Shown here piece after piece: positions 51,914 to 60,994 of a DNA stretch of 64,000 nucleotides. The notes beneath the pieces are model-generated. The model searched no databases. It had not been told where the DNA came from and was given only the letters and a program-made list of their open reading frames with translations. How positions within the stretch are numbered: position 1 is the first letter of the stretch; each line of letters opens with the position of its first letter. The position numbers and the translations under genes are program-made. This DNA comes from Streptomyces toyocaensis (lineage in GTDB: Bacteria; Actinomycetota; Actinomycetes; Streptomycetales; Streptomycetaceae). The stretch spans positions 62,001-126,000 of the forward strand of contig NZ_JFCB01000015.1 of assembly GCF_000725125.1 (NCBI RefSeq), read 5' to 3'.

Positions 51914-53257
51914 GTGAGCCACGTCCTCATGCCGCTGCCGCGCCGGGCCGCCGCGCTGGTGCCGGTCCTGCCGCTGGTGGCGGTGGTCGCCCTGCTGGCC
52001 CTGCCGCCGACGGGGGACGGCGCGGGACCCGCCGACGTGGTCTCCGCGCTGGCGGTGGGGTACTGCGTGCTCCGCCTGCTGCGGGAACGGCGGCGACCGC
52101 TGTCGCCCCGCGCGGCGGTGCTGCTGGGGCTGCCGGTCGTGGGGCTCGCGCTCGCCGCCATGGGGGCGGGTTCCCCGGCGGCGGGGATCGGCGGCATGGG
52201 CCGCTATCTGCAGGTCTTCGTGCTCGTGCCGGCGACCGTGCTGGTGCTGCTCCGGGGCAGGGCCGACTTCCGGGTGCTGGCCTGGTCGTTCGTGGGGCTC
52301 GCGCTGTGGCAGGGGGCCGTGGGCGTGCACCAGTACGTCACCGGGACCGGCGCCTCCTACCAGGGCGAGACCATCCGGGCGGTCGGCACCTTCGGGGCTC
52401 AGGACGTGATGGGCATGGCGACGGCGGTGTCCCTGGGCGTGGTGTGCGCGGCCGGTCTCGCACTGGGCCGGGCGCCGCTGCTGCAGCGGGCGGTCGCCAG
52501 CGGCTGCGCGCTGGTGCTGATGCTGCCGCTGGCGCTGTCCTTCAGCCGGGGCGCCTGGATCGCGACCGCCGTCACGTGCACCGTGCAGCTGGTGCTGGCG
52601 GGGCTGCGGCGGGCACTGAAGGTGGGGGCGGCCGTGGTCGCCTCGGGAGTGATCCTGGTGGGCGGGTTCGGGGTCGGTACGGCGATGCTGCAGGAGCGGA
52701 TCGACAGCATCACGCAGGTCACCGACGCCCCGGACCAGTCCGTGATCGACCGGTACACCCTGTGGGCGGCGGCCACCGGCATGTGGCGTGAGCACCCGTT
52801 GACCGGTGTGGGGCTGAAGGGCTTCCCCGAGTACCGGGACGGACACGCGACCCTGGCGCTGTCGTCGGGCAGCGACATCGACGGCGCGGGCGAGACGTAC
52901 CACAAACAGGCGCTGCTCTCGCCGCACAGCATGTACCTGCTGGTGCTGAGCGAGCAGGGCCTGGTCGGTCTGCTCACGCTGGTCGGGAGCTGGCTGGCGC
53001 TGCTGGTGTGCGCGGTGGGCGGGCTGCTGCGGGTGCGCCGCCGCGGGCCCGGCCTCGACTGCGCCCTGGTCGCCTGCGGCCTGCTGCTGTGGCTGCTGAC
53101 CGACTTCCTGTACGGCGACATCGGCGGCCCCTCGACGGTACTCACCGGCGTGGCCCTGGGCCTGACGGCGTGGTGGGCCCTCTCTCCCGGCGAACGGCCG
53201 GACGCCGCGTGCCGGGACCAGGTACCCGGGCGGCTGGAGGAGGCCGTGGCGCGATGA
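51914..53257 (+). CDS. O-antigen ligase/polymerase (Wzy-like) membrane protein
   Basis: This 447-residue protein starts at GTG 51914. It has about ten membrane spans (first, ALVPVLPLVAVVALLALPP) and the Wzy_C-type loop region, with FSRGAWIATAVTCTVQLVLA and EHPLTGVGLKGFPEYRDGHA, plus HSMYLLVLSEQGLVGLLTLV (conserved His in the large periplasmic loop). It is the likely polymerase that joins repeat units on the outer face of the membrane. Four-base overlap with the next gene fits one operon. Confidence 0.92.
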   Translation: MSHVLMPLPRRAAALVPVLPLVAVVALLALPPTGDGAGPADVVSALAVGYCVLRLLRERRRPLSPRAAVLLGLPVVGLALAAMGAGSPAAGIGGMGRYLQVFVLVPATVLVLLRGRADFRVLAWSFVGLALWQGAVGVHQYVTGTGASYQGETIRAVGTFGAQDVMGMATAVSLGVVCAAGLALGRAPLLQRAVASGCALVLMLPLALSFSRGAWIATAVTCTVQLVLAGLRRALKVGAAVVASGVILVGGFGVGTAMLQERIDSITQVTDAPDQSVIDRYTLWAAATGMWREHPLTGVGLKGFPEYRDGHATLALSSGSDIDGAGETYHKQALLSPHSMYLLVLSEQGLVGLLTLVGSWLALLVCAVGGLLRVRRRGPGLDCALVACGLLLWLLTDFLYGDIGGPSTVLTGVALGLTAWWALSPGERPDAACRDQVPGRLEEAVAR

Positions 53258-55683
53258 CGGTGCTGCCCTCACAGTCCCCGGGGCACGGCCCCGACGGCAC
53301 GGAGTCCGGCGGCGCGGGGTCCGGCGGCCTCAAGACCGACGGTCCCGAGCCGGGACCCGGCGCGTCCGGGGCCCACACGCCCGCGCCCGCCGGCCGCGAC
53401 CCGTACGGCCCTGCACCGTACCGGTCCGGGGGCGGTGGCCCCGCCCCGGGCGGCGTCGTGACCGGCCGGGACGGCCCTGCCGTGAACCCGCCCGGCGGGA
53501 TCGCGGGACGCACGCCCCGGCCGGGCACGACCGCGCCCGGCACGCCCGGGACCGCGCGAACCGGTCCGCACCCGGCCGGACCGGGCCCGAGCGCGGCCGG
53601 GACGCCCGACAACGGCACGCGCCCGCCCGACAACGGCACCGGCCCCGGCGGCAGGGGCAGGGCCCGCACGACCCTGCCGGACACCACCCCGCCCGGCGCA
53701 CCCGGGACCGCAAGAACCAAGCTCCGCCCGCCCGGCAACGGCACGCGCACGGCCGAATACGGCACGCGCACGGCCGGCAACGGCGTGCGCACGGCCGGGA
53801 ACGGCACCGGACCCGGTGGCAGGGGCAGGGCCCGCACGACCCTGCCGGACACCACCCCGCCCGGTGCACCCGGGACCGCAGGAACCAAGCTCCGCCCGGC
53901 CGGAAACGGCAGGGGCCCGGCCGGGGCGGCCGGCAACGGCACGGGCACGGCCGGCAACGGCACGGGCACGGCCGGGAACGGCACGGGCACGGCTGGGAAC
54001 GGCACCGGACCCGGTGGCAGGGGCAAGGGCCGCTCGGCCCTGCCGGGCACCACCCCGTCCGGTGCGTGCCGGGGCGGGGGTGCCGGGGCGGGGGCGGCTT
54101 CCCGGGGGTTCCTCGCGCGGGCCGCGCTGGTCACGGCGGTGCTGTCGATCGCCGGGTCGGTGCTCGGGCTGGTGCGGGACCAGTCGCTGGCCCGGCTGTT
54201 CGGGGCCGGGAGCGACACGGACGCCTTCCTGGTCGCGTGGACCGTGCCGGAGATCGCCGCCACCCTGCTGATCGAGGACGGTCTCGCGATCGCGCTGATC
54301 CCGGCGTTCAGCGTGGCGCTGGCGCGGCGGGCCCGGGGCGTGCCCGGTGATCCGGTCCGGGAGCTGGTCAGGGCCACCCTGCCGCGGCTGTGCCTGGCCT
54401 TCGCCGCGGTGGCCGCGCTGACCGCCGCCGGGGCGCCGTACCTGGTCCGGGTGCTGGCGCCGGGGCTGCCCGATCCGGGGCTCGCCGTCGACTGCACCCG
54501 GCTCACCGCGATCAGCCTGCTGGCCTTCGGACTCGCCGGGTACTGCAGCGCCGCGCTGCGCGCGCACCGCCGCTTCTTCGCGCCGGCGGCGATCTACGTC
54601 GCCTACAACACGGGCATCATCGCGACGATGTTCCTGCTCGGCGGGGAGTGGGGGGTGCGTGCCGCCGCGGTCGGCGTCGCGGTGGGCGGCTGCCTGATGG
54701 TGGCGGTGCAACTGCCGTCGCTGTGGCGGCGGCTGGCGGCACCCACCCCGGCGCCCGCCGCCGCCACCGGCCACGGTGACGAGGAGCGCCCGGTGCGGCT
54801 CGCCCTGATCGCCGCCGTGCTGCTGTTCGCGCTGTGCCGCCAGTCGCAGGTCCTCGTCGAGCGTTTCCTGGCGTCGTCCCTGCCCGCCGGGGCCATCTCG
54901 CACCTGAACTACGCGCAGAAGGTCGCCCAGATCCCGATGACGCTGTCGCTGATGGTGTGCACCGTCACCTTCCCGGTGGTGGCGCGCGCCCTCGCGGACG
55001 GCGACACCGAACGGGCCCGCGCCCGTGTGGAGCGGGACCTGGTGCTGGCCTCCTGCGTGGTGCTGCTGGGCATGTGCGCGGTGATCGCCTGCGCCCCGCA
55101 GATGATCGGGCTGCTCTTCGAGCGGGGCGCGTTCACCGCGGCCGACACCGCCGCGACGGCGGAGGTCATGCGCGTGTACGCCCTCGGCCTGCTCGGCCAG
55201 ACCCTCGTGGGCGCCCTCGTCCGCTGTTACTTCTCGGCGGGCCGCGCCACCTGGTACCCCGTGGGCGTGATGGCGGCGGGCATCGTCACGACGTCCCTGA
55301 TCGGCGCCCTGGGGGTGGGCCGCTGGGGCGTGGCGGGGATCGCCGCCGCCAACGCCGTCGGCATCACCGTCACGGCCGCCGCGCTGCTGGCGGGGCTGCG
55401 CACGGCCCGCCGCGGCGGTGCCACCGGCGTCTCGGTCGGCGTCCGCAAGGTCCTGGCGGAGCTGAGCCGGCCCGTATTCGCCTCCGCCCTCGCCGTCGCC
55501 GCCGGGGCGTACGCCGCCGGCCGGTTCGCGTCGCCGGTGGCGGCCCTCACGGCCGGCTGTCTCACCGTGACCGCCGTCTTCGTCCCGCTCGCCCTGTCGG
55601 TCGTCGGGACCAGGGGCCCCGCATCCGCCGTGCGCTCCGTACGCACCGTCACACGAAAGCTCACACATGGCCGCTCCCGTTGA
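53254..55683 (+). CDS. MurJ-family lipid flippase with long repetitive N-terminus
   Basis: This 809-residue protein starts at ATG 53254 (ATGA overlap; GGAGGAGG ahead). Its first ~285 residues are Gly/Thr/Pro/Arg-rich low-complexity sequence, including a block starting GRGRARTTLPDTTPPGAP repeated twice with a third partial copy, and NGTGTAG units repeated four times. The MurJ/MviN fold follows: FLARAALVTAVLSIAGSVLG, LVRDQSLARLFGAGSDTDAF, VAWTVPEIAATLLIEDGLAI and about thirteen spans. In this operon it probably acts as the Wzx-like flippase of the polysaccharide repeat unit, and not as the peptidoglycan lipid II flippase. The N-terminal extension is unusual for the family and cytoplasmic by topology. 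Confidence 0.9.
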   Translation: MTVLPSQSPGHGPDGTESGGAGSGGLKTDGPEPGPGASGAHTPAPAGRDPYGPAPYRSGGGGPAPGGVVTGRDGPAVNPPGGIAGRTPRPGTTAPGTPGTARTGPHPAGPGPSAAGTPDNGTRPPDNGTGPGGRGRARTTLPDTTPPGAPGTARTKLRPPGNGTRTAEYGTRTAGNGVRTAGNGTGPGGRGRARTTLPDTTPPGAPGTAGTKLRPAGNGRGPAGAAGNGTGTAGNGTGTAGNGTGTAGNGTGPGGRGKGRSALPGTTPSGACRGGGAGAGAASRGFLARAALVTAVLSIAGSVLGLVRDQSLARLFGAGSDTDAFLVAWTVPEIAATLLIEDGLAIALIPAFSVALARRARGVPGDPVRELVRATLPRLCLAFAAVAALTAAGAPYLVRVLAPGLPDPGLAVDCTRLTAISLLAFGLAGYCSAALRAHRRFFAPAAIYVAYNTGIIATMFLLGGEWGVRAAAVGVAVGGCLMVAVQLPSLWRRLAAPTPAPAAATGHGDEERPVRLALIAAVLLFALCRQSQVLVERFLASSLPAGAISHLNYAQKVAQIPMTLSLMVCTVTFPVVARALADGDTERARARVERDLVLASCVVLLGMCAVIACAPQMIGLLFERGAFTAADTAATAEVMRVYALGLLGQTLVGALVRCYFSAGRATWYPVGVMAAGIVTTSLIGALGVGRWGVAGIAAANAVGITVTAAALLAGLRTARRGGATGVSVGVRKVLAELSRPVFASALAVAAGAYAAGRFASPVAALTAGCLTVTAVFVPLALSVVGTRGPASAVRSVRTVTRKLTHGRSR
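53650..54070. repeat. Long internal direct repeats in the flippase gene
   Basis: A block beginning GGCAGGGGCAGGGCCCGCAC at 53650 recurs at 53818 (offset 168 bp) with only a few changes over about 95 bp, and partly at 54016. Between copies lie repeated GGCAACGGCACGGGCACGGCC units. All encode the low-complexity N-terminus, in frame. Confidence 0.85.
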
Positions 55684-56431
55684 TTCCCCCGAGACCCGCA
55701 GACCCCCGGTCCCCCGGCCCGCGCCCGTCCCCTGGGTGGCCATGTACCACTCGGTGGGCGACTGCTCGGACGACCCGTACCGCATCACCGTCACGCCCGA
55801 GCGGCTCGAGCGGCAGCTGGCGTGGCTGCGCCGGCGCGGGCTGCGGGGGGTGTCCGTCGCCGAACTGCTCGCCGCGCGCGCCCGGGGCGCGGGGCAGGAC
55901 CTGGTCGGTCTCACCTTCGACGACGGGTACACGGACTTCCTCACCGCCGCCGTGCCGCTGCTGCGGCGGTTCCGCTGCGGCGCCACGCTGTTCGTCCTGC
56001 CGGGCCGGCTCGGCGGTGACAACGCCTGGGACCCGCTGGGCCCGCGCAAGCCGCTGCTGACCGCCGACGGCATCCGGCGCGCCGCCGCCGAGGGCGTGGA
56101 GATCGGCTCGCACGGCCTCACCCACGTCGACCTCACCCGCGCCGACGACGCCACCCTCACGGCCGAGGTCGCCGAGAGCCGCGCACTGCTCGCCGAGCTG
56201 ACCGGCGCCCCGGTGGACGGGTTCTGCTACCCGTACGGCACGGTCGACGCGCGCGCCGTCGAGGCCGTACGGAAGGCCGGCTACACCTACGCCTGCGCCA
56301 TCGACCCCGGCCCGCTGACCGGGCCGCACGCCCTGCCGCGTGCGCACGTCGGGCAGAACGACACGGCGCCGCGCCTGTTCCTCAAGCTCCGGCTGCACCG
56401 GTGGCGCCGGCGCCCGGTGGAGGGCGTGTGA
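55667..56431 (+). CDS. Polysaccharide deacetylase (NodB homology) family protein
   Basis: This 254-residue enzyme starts at ATG 55667, overlapping the flippase end by 17 bases. The NodB motifs are present: LVGLTFDDGYTDFL (motif 1, near 79-92), IGSHGLTHVDLT (motif 2 near 145-156) and GFCYPYGTVDAR (motif 3). There is no signal peptide, so it acts in the cytoplasm, or is exported by an unseen route. The family removes N-acetyl groups from GlcNAc or other hexosamine residues. In a polysaccharide operon it may modify the repeat unit before export. It ends by overlapping the next start (ATG in GTGATG). Confidence 0.92.
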   Translation: MAAPVDSPETRRPPVPRPAPVPWVAMYHSVGDCSDDPYRITVTPERLERQLAWLRRRGLRGVSVAELLAARARGAGQDLVGLTFDDGYTDFLTAAVPLLRRFRCGATLFVLPGRLGGDNAWDPLGPRKPLLTADGIRRAAAEGVEIGSHGLTHVDLTRADDATLTAEVAESRALLAELTGAPVDGFCYPYGTVDARAVEAVRKAGYTYACAIDPGPLTGPHALPRAHVGQNDTAPRLFLKLRLHRWRRRPVEGV

Positions 56432-57567
56432 TGAGGGCGCTGCACATCATCACCGGACTGGGGGTCGGCGGGGCCGAGCAGCAACTGCGGCTGCTGCTGC
56501 GTCACCTGCCCGTGGACTGCGACGTGGTGACGCTGACCAACCCGGGTCCGGTCGCCGAGGGCCTCGGCGCCGACGGGGTGCGCGTCGTGCACCTGGGCAT
56601 GGGCGGCAACCGCGATCTGACCGCCCTGCCCCGCCTGGTGCGGCTGATCCGGTCCGGTGGCTACGACCTGGTCCACACCCATCTGTACCGGGCCTGTGTC
56701 TACGGCCGGCCGGCCGCCCGGATCGCCGGGGTCCGCGCGGTCGTCGCCACCGAGCACTCCCTGGGCGACTCGCAGATGGAGGGCCGCCGGCTGACCGCGG
56801 GGGTGCGCGCGCTGTACCTGGCGAGCGAGCGGCTCGGCTCGGCGACGGTCGCCGTCTCCCCGACGGTGGCCGACCGGCTGAAGCGCTGGGGCGTGCCCGC
56901 CCCCCGCATCGAGGTCGTCCCCAACGGCATCGACGTGGACCGCTTCCGCTTCGACCCCGAGCGGCGTGAACGCACCCGCCGCCGTCTCGGGCTGCCTCAG
57001 GGCGCGTTCGTCGTCGGCGGCGTCGGCCGGCTGGCGCCGGGCAAGCGGTTCGACGTCCTCGTCCGCGCGCTGGCCCTGCTCCCGGAGGACCACTGGCTGC
57101 TGCTGGTCGGCGGCGGTCCCGAGGAGCACGTCCTGCGCCGCACGGCCGGCGAGGCCGGGGTGTCCGGGCGGGTCCTGTTCACCGGTGAGCGCCCCGGCGT
57201 CCCCGACGGCTCGCCCGGCCCCGATCTGCCCTCGCTCACCGCGGCGATGGACCTGTTCGCCTCCCCGTCCGCGGACGAGGCCTTCGGGCTCGCGGCCGTG
57301 GAGGCGCTGGCGTCCGGCCTGCCCGTGCTCTACGCCTCCTGCCCGGCGATCGAGGACCTGCCGGCGTCGGCGTCCGCCGGGGCCCGACGGGTGCGCGGCG
57401 GCCCGGACGCGTACGCCCGCGCGATCGCCGAGGTCCGCGCGGCGGGCCCGGGCCCGCGCACGGCCCGGGAGGCCGCGCGCCACTACAGCATCACCCGCAG
57501 CACAGCCCGCCTCATGGACGTGTACCAGGCAGCCGTCTCCGGCTCGTCGCCGTCCCCCGCACCTTAA
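56431..57567 (+). CDS. Glycosyltransferase family 4
   Basis: This 378-residue GT-B enzyme starts at ATG 56431, right at the preceding stop, after GGTGGAGGG. Features: LHIITGLGVGGAEQQLRLLL, HTHLYRACVYGRPAARIAGV, VVPNGIDVDRFRFDP, VGGVGRLAPGKRFDVLVRAL and ADEAFGLAAVEALASGLPVL (EX7E region). It is the second glycosyltransferase of the locus and would add a further sugar to the repeat unit. A 15-base gap leads to the Wzz-like gene. Confidence 0.93.
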   Translation: MRALHIITGLGVGGAEQQLRLLLRHLPVDCDVVTLTNPGPVAEGLGADGVRVVHLGMGGNRDLTALPRLVRLIRSGGYDLVHTHLYRACVYGRPAARIAGVRAVVATEHSLGDSQMEGRRLTAGVRALYLASERLGSATVAVSPTVADRLKRWGVPAPRIEVVPNGIDVDRFRFDPERRERTRRRLGLPQGAFVVGGVGRLAPGKRFDVLVRALALLPEDHWLLLVGGGPEEHVLRRTAGEAGVSGRVLFTGERPGVPDGSPGPDLPSLTAAMDLFASPSADEAFGLAAVEALASGLPVLYASCPAIEDLPASASAGARRVRGGPDAYARAIAEVRAAGPGPRTAREAARHYSITRSTARLMDVYQAAVSGSSPSPAP

Positions 57568-57582
57568 GGGAGCAAGCCCGTC

Positions 57583-58233
57583 ATGACCGACACCCCGACC
57601 CGTCGGCGCCTTCCGTTGCCGGACCGCGTCAAGAAGCTGCCGGCCTGGTCCGCACTGGTGGCAGGCACGCTCGTCGGCGGTCTGCTCGGCGGCGCCTACG
57701 GCGTGCTCACGCCCCCGTCGTACACGGCCACCAGTTACGTCGTCGCCGTGCCGACCGGGCAGTCGACACCGGACGCCGCCCGCGGATTCGCCCAGGCCTA
57801 CGGGCGGGTGGCCACCCAGCTCGCGGTACTCGGCGACGCACAGGTGTGGGCCGGGGTACCGCTGCGCACGCTGCGGGAGAGCGTGCGCACGGCGACCTCG
57901 CCGGACGCGCCGATGGTCTCCGTCACGGCCACCGCCGCGCGGCCCGAGCAGGCCGTCGACATGGCCAACGCGGTCTCGCGCGCGCTGACCCGGCACGCGG
58001 AGGACACCAAGGGCAGCACCCAGGTGCGGCTGGTGCAGTTCTCGCGTGCGGTGAAGCCGGCCGGGCCGGCGTCCGTGTCGTCGGCGGTGACCGCCCTGGT
58101 GGGTGCGAGCGGGGGCGGGCTGCTCGGCGGCCTTGCCCTGCTCGCGCGGCCGAGGCGGGCCGGCCGGGACGACGATCCGGTGCCCGCCGCCTCCGTGCCG
58201 GGGCCGGCCACCGCCGCCGATGTGCCGCGGTGA
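57583..58233 (+). CDS. Wzz-like chain-length/envelope protein
   Basis: This 216-residue protein starts at ATG 57583 behind AAGGGAG. A first membrane span (SALVAGTLVGGLLGGAYGVL, about 24-43) is followed by LTPPSYTATSYVVAVPTGQS, the PxxYxAxxxV pattern of Wzz/chain-length determinants. After about 110 extracytoplasmic residues comes a second span (AVTALVGASGGGLLGGLALL). The family controls polymer length with the Wzy polymerase. No BY-kinase domain follows the second span, so the regulator form here is minimal. Confidence 0.88.
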   Translation: MTDTPTRRRLPLPDRVKKLPAWSALVAGTLVGGLLGGAYGVLTPPSYTATSYVVAVPTGQSTPDAARGFAQAYGRVATQLAVLGDAQVWAGVPLRTLRESVRTATSPDAPMVSVTATAARPEQAVDMANAVSRALTRHAEDTKGSTQVRLVQFSRAVKPAGPASVSSAVTALVGASGGGLLGGLALLARPRRAGRDDDPVPAASVPGPATAADVPR

Positions 58234-58265
58234 CGGCGGTGCGTCCGGCCGGTGCGGCCGCCGTC

Positions 58266-59564
58266 CTAGCGGCCGCGCGACCACCAGTCGAAGCGGAGGC
58301 AGATCTTGCCGCCGAGCCAGTGCTCCACCCAGCGGCCCAGGTCCAGCGACGAGCAGTTCTCCGGGGGCAGTTCCCCGGCCGGCGCGGACGGTGCCGGGGT
58401 GACCTCCGGGGTGCCGGGGTCCTCGTCGTGGGTGCGGCCGTGCAGCACGCTCCTGTAGACGCGGGAGGAGTCCGGGTTGTCGTCGCACTGCCACACCCCG
58501 TGCGGGCAGTAGTCGGTCACCGTGTTGTAGAGCGGCCGGTGCTTGTCCATCCAGGCCAGCATGCGCCGCATGTACTCGGGATTGTCGCCGTTGCGGAAGA
58601 GCCCCCACTCCGGATAGGAGACGGGCTTGTCGTGGGCCTTGGCGAAATCGACGTGCGCCTGGAGACCGTAGGGCTCCTTCACCTGCTCGTCGAACGAACG
58701 CCCGGCGGGCTGGTCGTAGGAATCCATGCCGACGATGTCGACCGTGTCGTCCCCCGGGTAGCACGCCGTCCAGGGGACGGCGTCCCGGCCCCGGCTCGGT
58801 GTGAAGTCGAACCTGAACCGCTGGCCCGGCACCGCGCGCATGGTGGTCACGATGCGGTTCCAGTACTTCTTCCAGGCGGCCGGGTCGGGGCCGCACCGGT
58901 GGGTGTAGGTGACGCCGTTCATCTCCCAGCCGAGCACCAGGATCGTGTCCGGCACCTTCAGCCTCACGAGCCGCTCGGCCAGCGCCCGGAAGTGGTGGTC
59001 GAACTCCCCGGCCGCGCCCCTGCGCAGGAGCTGCCGGACCTCGCCGTCGGAGACGCCCTCCTCGTTGCGCTCCTGCATGGGGACGTTGAGGACGAGCATC
59101 CGGTCGTCCCGGGCGTTGCGCCAGCGCGCCCACGCCTCGAGGAACCGGATGTCGCCCTCGATGTCGCTCCAGCGGTTACCGGGCAGGTAGGTGTGGCCGA
59201 CGCGCAGCTCCGCACCGCCCAGCCAGCGGCTGAACTGCTCCATGCGGGCCACGCCGCGTTCGTCGGAGGCGAGGAAGGCGCCGAAGGCCGGCACTCCCCG
59301 GCCCGGCACCGGGAGGGGCGGGGCGGTGAGCGACGGCAGGTCGATGACCGGGGGCTTGGGGAGGGTGGGCCTCGGAATGGTGGGCGTCGGGACGGCCGGC
59401 GTGACCGCGGGGTGCGGTGGGGCAGGCAGCGCGGCGCCGGAACCGTCGGCCCGCACCGCCCCCGCGCCCGCCGCGGGACCGGCCGCGAGGGCAGCCGAGA
59501 CGACGACCACCGCCGCGCCCACGGCCATTCCGCGGGCCCGGGCCCGCCTGTGCTGTGCGGCCAT
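58266..59564 (-). CDS. Secreted glycoside hydrolase family 26-like enzyme
   Basis: The start is the ATG at 59564 with GAGGAGC upstream. The 432-residue protein has a signal peptide (MAVGAAVVVVSAALAAGPAAG), a proline/threonine-rich linker, then a GH26-type catalytic domain. The acid/base pair lies in VLGWEMNGVTYTH (Glu near 214) and the nucleophile in SYPEWGLFRNGD (Glu near 318). GH26 members are mostly endo-beta-mannanases. In a polysaccharide locus it may trim or release the polymer, or use external mannan. It is transcribed against the operon and convergent with the Wzz-like gene. Confidence 0.87.
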   Translation of the reverse strand: MAAQHRRARARGMAVGAAVVVVSAALAAGPAAGAGAVRADGSGAALPAPPHPAVTPAVPTPTIPRPTLPKPPVIDLPSLTAPPLPVPGRGVPAFGAFLASDERGVARMEQFSRWLGGAELRVGHTYLPGNRWSDIEGDIRFLEAWARWRNARDDRMLVLNVPMQERNEEGVSDGEVRQLLRRGAAGEFDHHFRALAERLVRLKVPDTILVLGWEMNGVTYTHRCGPDPAAWKKYWNRIVTTMRAVPGQRFRFDFTPSRGRDAVPWTACYPGDDTVDIVGMDSYDQPAGRSFDEQVKEPYGLQAHVDFAKAHDKPVSYPEWGLFRNGDNPEYMRRMLAWMDKHRPLYNTVTDYCPHGVWQCDDNPDSSRVYRSVLHGRTHDEDPGTPEVTPAPSAPAGELPPENCSSLDLGRWVEHWLGGKICLRFDWWSRGR

Positions 59565-59731
59565 TGGCTGCTCCTCTTCTCGCTCGTCCGCCTTCTGCCT
59601 GAAGCACCATTTTTGACGAACAGTCATATGAAGTCAGTCATAGGAAGACCGACGGTGCCACCGTCACTGCGGCTTTCGAGTGCCGTTCTGACCCGTGTGG
59701 GTGAGCCGGCGCCAGAAGAAAGTGAGAATGC

Positions 59732-60994
59732 GTGTCACTGCTTGACACCCGTGTCCCCGCCGTCATCGTGCGGATCGACCGGAATCCCTTCCACCACGGA
59801 ACGCTGGGGGCCGTCCGGTCGCTCGGCCGGGCCGGTGTGGAGGTGCACGTCGTCGCCGACTGCGCCGGAAGTCCCGTGCGCCGGTCGCGCTACGTGCGCC
59901 GCATCCATCCCCCGCCGCGCCCGGGAGCGTCCGCGGACGAGATCCACTCCGTGCTGCGCCGCGTGGCCGGGGAGGTCGGGCGCCCGGCCGTCCTGATCCC
60001 GATGGACGACGCGACCGCGATCGCCGCGGGGCGCCTGCGCGTCGAGCTCGCACCGTCCTACCTGCTGCCCGCGACGCCGGCCACGCTGCCCGGACGCGTC
60101 GCCGACAAGGCCGAACTGGCCGGACTGTGCGCCGCCACCGGGATCCCGCACCCGCGCACGCTCGTCCCGGACAGCCCCGCCCGGGCCGCCGACGACGCGG
60201 CGCGGCTCGGACTGCCGCTGGTGGCGAAGTGGAGCCGGCCCTGGCTGCTGCCGCCCGGCAGCGGACTGCGCAGCACGCAACTGGTGCACTCCGTGGCCGA
60301 GGCCCGGGAGCTGTACGCGCGTACCGCGGAGGCGGGCAGCCCGCTGCTGCTCCAGGCGTACCTGCCGCCGGGAGAGGACCGGGACTGGTTCTTCCACGGC
60401 TACGCCGACCGCTCGGGCACGGTCCGTGCGGGCGGCCCCGGCCGCAAGCGGCTGTCCTGGCCGCGGGGCGCGGGGCTGACCGCGGTGGGCCACTGGGCAC
60501 CCAACGCCGAAGTGTGCGCGCTCGCCGAACGGCTCACCGGCGAGCTCGGCTACCGCGGCGTCTTCGACCTCGACTTCCGCCGGTGCGGCACCACGGGCCG
60601 CTACCACCTCCTCGACTTCAACCCGCGCCCCGGCGCCCAGTTCCGGCTCTTCGCGGACAGCGCGGGACTGGACGTCGTACGCGCCCTGCACCTGGATCTG
60701 ACCGGCCGTCCGCTGCCGGACGGGGACCCGGTGGCCGGGCGGTCGTTCGTGGTGGAGAACTACGCGCCGTTTGCCGCGCTGCGCACGGCGCCCGGCGGAC
60801 GCGAACTGGCCTGGTACGCCAGGGACGACCGCGTCCCCGGATGGGCGATGTGGGCGCTGTGGGCCCGCCATGTGTCCGGCCGGCTGCGCCGGCGGCTGGG
60901 CACGACGGCTCCGGTACCGGCGCCGCGTCCGATCCCCGGGGCGGCCACGCCCTCCCCGGACTCCTTTGCCGACAACGAGAAAGCGAGCAGCTGA
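59732..60994 (+). CDS. ATP-grasp ligase (carboxylate-amine ligase-like)
   Basis: This 420-residue enzyme is started at GTG 59732. It has a pre-ATP-grasp domain (VIVRIDRNPFHHGTLGAVRS and AVLIPMDDATAIA) and an ATP-grasp core: PLVAKWSRPWLLP (ATP lysine), LLLQAYLPPGEDRDWFFHGY, and the metal-site VFDLDFRRCGTTGRYHLLDF NPRPG read across about residues 275-295. Such enzymes form amide or peptide bonds from a carboxylate and an amine with ATP. In a polysaccharide locus it could attach an amino acid to a sugar or make an activated precursor. The next gene overlaps its stop (ATGATG). Confidence 0.85.
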   Translation: MSLLDTRVPAVIVRIDRNPFHHGTLGAVRSLGRAGVEVHVVADCAGSPVRRSRYVRRIHPPPRPGASADEIHSVLRRVAGEVGRPAVLIPMDDATAIAAGRLRVELAPSYLLPATPATLPGRVADKAELAGLCAATGIPHPRTLVPDSPARAADDAARLGLPLVAKWSRPWLLPPGSGLRSTQLVHSVAEARELYARTAEAGSPLLLQAYLPPGEDRDWFFHGYADRSGTVRAGGPGRKRLSWPRGAGLTAVGHWAPNAEVCALAERLTGELGYRGVFDLDFRRCGTTGRYHLLDFNPRPGAQFRLFADSAGLDVVRALHLDLTGRPLPDGDPVAGRSFVVENYAPFAALRTAPGGRELAWYARDDRVPGWAMWALWARHVSGRLRRRLGTTAPVPAPRPIPGAATPSPDSFADNEKASS

